This document shows positions 60,416 to 64,000 of a stretch of DNA of 64,000 bases, one piece after another. The position numbers and the translations under genes were made by a program. The DNA is taken from NCBI RefSeq assembly GCF_029624125.1, contig NZ_JARSBN010000007.1, positions 124,001 through 188,000 of the forward strand. The letters run 5' to 3'. The notes under the pieces are model-generated. The model was not told the DNA's origin and searched no databases. It worked only from the letters and a program-made list of their open reading frames with translations. The DNA is from Winogradskyella marincola. GTDB taxonomy: Bacteria > Bacteroidota > Bacteroidia > Flavobacteriales > Flavobacteriaceae. Position 1 is the stretch's first letter. Each line of letters starts with the position of its first letter.

Positions 60416-61645
60416 ATGGCAAAAGAAGAATTAGAATGTTCATTCTGTGGTAGGAAAAAGCCAGAAACTAATTTATTAATTGCAGGATTAGATGCTCACA
60501 TCTGTGACCGATGTATAGAACAAGCTCATGGCATTGTTATAGAAGAGTCTAAACAAACAGGCAGCTCAGAACTAAGCGCTGAGTTAATGCTTAGAAAACC
60601 TAAAGAAATTAAAGCCTTTTTAGACGAATACATCATAGGACAAGAATTTACCAAGCGCGTTATGTCTGTAGCGGTTTACAATCACTACAAGCGTTTATTA
60701 CAACCTCCTTCTGATGATGATATCGAAATACAAAAGAGCAACATTATTATGGTTGGTCAAACAGGTACAGGAAAAACCTTAATGGCCAAAACCGTTGCAC
60801 GTATGCTTAATGTTCCTTTAGCTATTGTAGACGCAACTGTATTAACAGAAGCAGGTTATGTTGGTGAAGATGTAGAAAGCATATTAACACGTTTACTACA
60901 AGCTGCAGACTACAATTTAGAGAAAGCACAGCGTGGTATCGTTTTTATAGATGAAATTGATAAGATTGCTCGTAAAAGCGATAATCCATCAATAACAAGA
61001 GATGTATCTGGTGAAGGTGTACAGCAAGCACTTTTAAAGCTTTTAGAAGGAACCGTTGTTAATGTTCCGCCAAAAGGTGGTCGTAAGCATCCAGACCAAA
61101 AGTTTATAGAAGTTAATACTGAGCATATCTTATTTATTGCAGGTGGTGCTTTTGATGGTATAGAGCGTGTAATTACTAAGCGTCTTAACATGCAAGCCAT
61201 TGGTTATAGCTCCATAAAAGATGATAATGTAGATGACGACAACATCCTTCAATATATTATTCCAAAGGATTTAAAAGACTTTGGATTAATTCCTGAAATT
61301 ATTGGTCGTTTACCTGTATTAACACACATGGATCCGTTAGATGCTAACACATTAAGAGCAATATTAACAGAACCTAAAAATGCCATTATCAAACAATACA
61401 AAAAGTTGTTTGCTATGGATGAGGTTGAATTTTCTATTACAGACGGAGCATTAGACTATATCGTAGAAAAAGCTATAGAATACAAACTTGGTGCTCGTGG
61501 TTTACGTTCACTATGCGAAGAAATATTAACCGAAGCCATGTTTGATTTACCAGGCTCTGGCGAAACAAAACTAAATGTAACTAAGGCTTACGCAGAAGAC
61601 AGATTAAACAAATCTACTTTGAAGAAGTTAAAGGCTGTGTCTTAA
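60416..61645 (+). CDS. clpX: ATP-dependent Clp protease ATP-binding subunit ClpX
   Basis: AAA+ unfoldase of 409 residues. The zinc finger [13 protein letters not shown]...HICDRCI (Cys pairs at about 8/11 and 30/33), Walker A GQTGTGKT (about 118), pore loop GYVGED, Walker [11 protein letters not shown] and the C-terminal [15 protein letters not shown] are all present. It delivers substrates to ClpP. Confidence 0.96.
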   Translation: MAKEELECSFCGRKKPETNLLIAGLDAHICDRCIEQAHGIVIEESKQTGSSELSAELMLRKPKEIKAFLDEYIIGQEFTKRVMSVAVYNHYKRLLQPPSDDDIEIQKSNIIMVGQTGTGKTLMAKTVARMLNVPLAIVDATVLTEAGYVGEDVESILTRLLQAADYNLEKAQRGIVFIDEIDKIARKSDNPSITRDVSGEGVQQALLKLLEGTVVNVPPKGGRKHPDQKFIEVNTEHILFIAGGAFDGIERVITKRLNMQAIGYSSIKDDNVDDDNILQYIIPKDLKDFGLIPEIIGRLPVLTHMDPLDANTLRAILTEPKNAIIKQYKKLFAMDEVEFSITDGALDYIVEKAIEYKLGARGLRSLCEEILTEAMFDLPGSGETKLNVTKAYAEDRLNKSTLKKLKAVS

Positions 61646-61670
61646 TCACTAAAAAGAGCTATAAAAAAAG

Positions 61671-61702
61671 AAACCACAATTTTAAAATTGTGGTTTTTTT
61701 TA
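61671..61702 (+). terminator. Terminator after clpX
   Basis: A 26-nt perfect palindrome (AAACCACAATTTT at 61671-61683 with its complement to 61696) runs into T residues. The remaining 200 bp to 61909 are AT-rich; a weak hairpin (AAAATCTT/AAGATTTT, 61816-61837) is the only other structure. Confidence 0.82.
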
Positions 61703-61909
61703 TTGTTGGGATTGATTAATAAATATTGCAGGCAATATGTTATATGTAAAATTAATTAGGGTATAAATAAATAGCACATTTATTTACTGCTAATATAGTG
61801 TCATCATTCGAAGTGAAAATCTTTTTGTCAAGATTTTGGTTAAAGTCGTTTTAAAACTCGTTGTATGAAAATTACATGATAATTTTAACGATGAACGACA
61901 ACACGATAA

Positions 61910-63430
61910 TTAAACCTGCTTATTTAATTGCAATAACTCTTCTATATAATCTCTAGAATTTGATAAACGAGGTACTTTATGCTGACCTCCAAGCTTATCG
62001 TTTTCCTTTAACCAATCGTAAAACAAGTTGGTACGTGCACAATGAATTGTTGGCTTATTTAAAGTCATATTATTATAGCGCTTAGCTTCATAATCAGAGT
62101 TGAGTGCTTTTAGAGCATTATCAAATAACTCTTCAAAATAAGACATGTTTTTTGGCGGTGTTTTAAACTCTATAATCCACTCATGTGCTCCTTTTTCCCT
62201 TCCACTCATAAAAATTGGAGCTGCAGTATAATCTACAATTTCTGCTTCAGTTCTTTTACAAACTTTTTTTAGTGCATCTTCTGCATTTTCAATTATAAGT
62301 TCTTCTCCAAAAGCGTTGATATGATGCTTCGTTCTACCAGATACTTTAATTCTGTGTGGCTTTAAGCTCACAAATCGTATCGTATCGCCTATTTGATAAC
62401 GCCAGAGACCTGCATTAGTTGTTATAACAACAGCATAATTTTTTCCTAATTCTACGTCACTTAGCGGAATCACTTTTTGCTCCTTAGTACCGTAGGTATC
62501 CATTGGTATAAACTCATAGAAAATGCCATAATCCAACATCAATAGTAGGTCACCTGAATAGTTCTGATCTTGAATCGCAAAGAACCCTTCTGAGGCATTA
62601 TAAATTTCGTAATATTTAAAATCCTTCTTTGGTAAGATAGATCTATACTGCTCTATGTAAGGATTAAAACTTACTCCTCCATGAAAGTAAACTTCGAGGT
62701 TGGGCCAAATATCAAAAAGACTATCTTTTCCTGTTTTATCTAATACGCTATTCAATAATACCAACATCCAAGACGGCACACCTGCTAAGCTTGTAACATT
62801 TTCCTCTATGGTTTCTTCTACAATGGCTTGCATTTTGGTTTCCCACTCACTCATTAAAGACACCTTACTACTTGGCGTACTACTAAACTCTGCCCAAAAC
62901 GGCATATTATCTATTAATATAGCACTTAAATCTCCAAAAACAGTTCCGTTTTCCTTATAAAGTTCCTTGCTTCCACCTAAGCGAAGACTTTTACCTGTAA
63001 AGAGTTGTGCGTTTTCATTATTATTAAGATACATGCACAGCAAGTCCTTACTCGCTGCATAATGACAGTCTTCCAAAGATTCCGTACTTACAGGAATAAA
63101 CTTGCTTTTAGAATTGGTTGTTCCACTAGATTTTGCAAACCATTTTATTGGTCGTGGCCAAAAAATATTCTGTTCGCCTTGTCTAGAGCGCTCAATTAAA
63201 GGTTGTACATCTTCATAGCTCACAACAGGCAAACGCTCAGTAAACTCTTTATAGGCCTTTATTGAAGCAAAATCATACTGCTTCCCTATTTCGGTATCTT
63301 TTGCAAACTTTAAAAGACTAAATAGTAATTCGTTTTGTACCTCATTAGGATATTTTAAAAACAGATCTATCTGATGAAATCGCTTTTTTAAAAACCAGGA
63401 AGCTATAGAATTTACAATAGGAATTGGCAT
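61910..63430 (-). CDS. GH3 auxin-responsive promoter family protein
   Basis: Protein of 506 residues of the plant GH3/acyl-acid amido synthetase superfamily. The adenylate-binding motifs are KSSGTTNSKSKFIPVS (about 103-118), YFHGGVSFNPYIEQY, EIYNASEGFFAIQD and VVITTNAGLWRYQIGDTIRF. It is widespread in Bacteroidota, where its acid and amine substrates are unknown. It is transcribed alone, divergent from the DUF2797 gene. Confidence 0.88.
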   Translation of the reverse strand: MPIPIVNSIASWFLKKRFHQIDLFLKYPNEVQNELLFSLLKFAKDTEIGKQYDFASIKAYKEFTERLPVVSYEDVQPLIERSRQGEQNIFWPRPIKWFAKSSGTTNSKSKFIPVSTESLEDCHYAASKDLLCMYLNNNENAQLFTGKSLRLGGSKELYKENGTVFGDLSAILIDNMPFWAEFSSTPSSKVSLMSEWETKMQAIVEETIEENVTSLAGVPSWMLVLLNSVLDKTGKDSLFDIWPNLEVYFHGGVSFNPYIEQYRSILPKKDFKYYEIYNASEGFFAIQDQNYSGDLLLMLDYGIFYEFIPMDTYGTKEQKVIPLSDVELGKNYAVVITTNAGLWRYQIGDTIRFVSLKPHRIKVSGRTKHHINAFGEELIIENAEDALKKVCKRTEAEIVDYTAAPIFMSGREKGAHEWIIEFKTPPKNMSYFEELFDNALKALNSDYEAKRYNNMTLNKPTIHCARTNLFYDWLKENDKLGGQHKVPRLSNSRDYIEELLQLNKQV

Positions 63431-63446
63431 GGATTGGTTATCTTTA

Positions 63447-63467
63447 CTCGCAAAGCGAGATTTTTTT
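63447..63467 (+). terminator. Terminator-like hairpin in the divergent spacer
   Basis: CTCGC-AAA-GCGAG (63447-63459) is followed by A and seven T on the plus strand. No plus-strand gene ends here. It may stop antisense transcripts, or be chance; the 5-bp stem is short. Confidence 0.35.
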
Positions 63468-63542
63468 CATTTAAATAAACTTAAAGCTTTTTATACAAAC
63501 TTTATAAAAAGGCTTAATGGCTAAAAATAATAAATTTCTTTT

Positions 63543-64000
63543 ATGATTTACACAGGTGTCCTTACTAAAATGCAGACCGAGTTTTTAGAACCTATTCAAT
63601 ACTATTTGGTGTTTGAGAATGATTTTATTCACATGAATCAACTCATCAACAAAACTCTTGAAATGAAGCACACTGGATATCAATGTTTAAGTTGTGGACT
63701 AAACAAGCTTATTTACAGACAAGGCTTTTGTAAGAGTTGTTTTTTTGACAAGCCTGTTGCTGGCGATTGGATAATGCGCCCAGAACTTAGTACAGCGCAT
63801 CTAGATAAAGAAGACAGAGATTTAGAATATGAAAAAAAGGTACAGCTACAACCGCATATTGTATACCTTGCTAATTCTAGCAATGTTAAGGTTGGTGTTA
63901 CCAGAAAAAGTCAGGTTCCGACACGTTGGATAGATCAAGGCGCTCACGAAGCTATTGAGATTGTTGAAGTCCCAAATCGCTATTTGGCTGGCATTACTGA
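63543..64000 (+). CDS. DUF2797 protein (N-terminal part, cut by window edge)
   Basis: At least 152 codons are open from the ATG at 63543 to the window end. The protein has two CxxC pairs, CLSCG (about 49-53) and CKSCFFD (about 64-70), probably binding zinc. Then follow PELSTAHLDKEDRDLEYEKK, PHIVYLANSS and VGVTRKSQVPTRWIDQGAHEA, which are characteristic of DUF2797. Function unknown; the last part resembles a GIY-YIG-like fold in some members, but this cannot be confirmed from the visible piece. Confidence 0.8.
   Translation, partial: MIYTGVLTKMQTEFLEPIQYYLVFENDFIHMNQLINKTLEMKHTGYQCLSCGLNKLIYRQGFCKSCFFDKPVAGDWIMRPELSTAHLDKEDRDLEYEKKVQLQPHIVYLANSSNVKVGVTRKSQVPTRWIDQGAHEAIEIVEVPNRYLAGIT

Noticed and set aside
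61816..61837. Weak hairpin AAAATCTT/AAGATTTT as a terminator for the GH3-family gene
   Set aside because: The stem is 8 bp of mostly A-T pairs and no clear T-run follows on the minus strand.
1..64000. CRISPR arrays, insertion sequences and integrase attachment sites
   Set aside because: No regularly spaced repeats, transposase or integrase motifs were seen. The two tRNA genes are intact with no adjacent integrase.

Overview
The window is chromosomal DNA from a marine-type member of the Flavobacteriaceae (Bacteroidota). Three things point there: low GC with AT-rich spacers, promoters of the Bacteroidota type (TTTG, 18-21 nt, TAnnTTTG), and SusC/SusD-like, PorG-like (DUF6089) and flavobacterial OmpH/BamA genes. 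The genus cannot be fixed from this sequence alone.

Positions 1-43.6 kb form one large locus for pectin (homogalacturonan) and uronic acids. 0.5-4.1 kb is a galactonate-type operon, transcribed leftward: GntR regulator, KDG-type kinase, KDPG-type aldolase, DgoD. 4.2-7.4 kb is a second leftward operon: KDG kinase, KDPG aldolase, a half-length LacI protein, an EamA permease. Divergent from it, 7.5-10.5 kb holds a full LacI regulator with uxuB and uxuA. 10.6-21.8 kb is a ten-gene leftward operon of exported enzymes: two alpha/beta esterases, a CE12 acetylesterase, a PL10-CE8 fusion, an Asp-box propeller protein, GH43, an oxidoreductase, GH105, an exported cupin and DUF4861. A GH28 polygalacturonase lies just upstream of it. 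23.6-31.7 kb carries SusC, SusD, a surface beta-helix lipoprotein and a PL1 lyase. 31.7-34.3 kb has a PL9 lyase and a second LacI regulator. 34.4-43.6 kb is the leftward cytoplasmic operon kduI-kduD-uxaC-kdgF-dctP-dctQ-dctM-uxaB-uxaA.

The genes fit one route. Surface lyases (PL1, PL9, PL10), GH28 and esterases cut and de-esterify pectin, and SusCD imports oligomers. GH105 and other periplasmic enzymes release monomers, and the TRAP system probably carries uronates inward. KdgF/KduI/KduD handle the unsaturated end product, UxaC/UxaB/UxaA galacturonate, and UxaC/UxuB/UxuA glucuronate. All three meet at 2-keto-3-deoxygluconate, which KdgK and Eda split to pyruvate and glyceraldehyde-3-phosphate.

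Regulation is the most striking result. Four promoters (SusC, GH28, PL9, kduI) carry the same palindrome, TGTAATCGATTACA or a near match, directly after the -7 box, where transcription should start. The lacI/kdgK divergent promoters show the same layout with a different palindrome, and the GntR operon shows it with a GntR-type site. No hybrid two-component sensor or ECF sigma/anti-sigma pair is present.

From 43.85 kb onward the window is housekeeping: tRNA-Leu(TAA), tRNA-Gly(GCC), mutS, a SpoU methyltransferase, a gamma carbonic anhydrase, murI, two OmpH/Skp genes, bamA, uppS, a PorG-like protein, nadK, a CBS protein, pdxJ, an esterase, a small membrane protein, tig, clpP, clpX, a GH3-family protein and the start of a DUF2797 gene.
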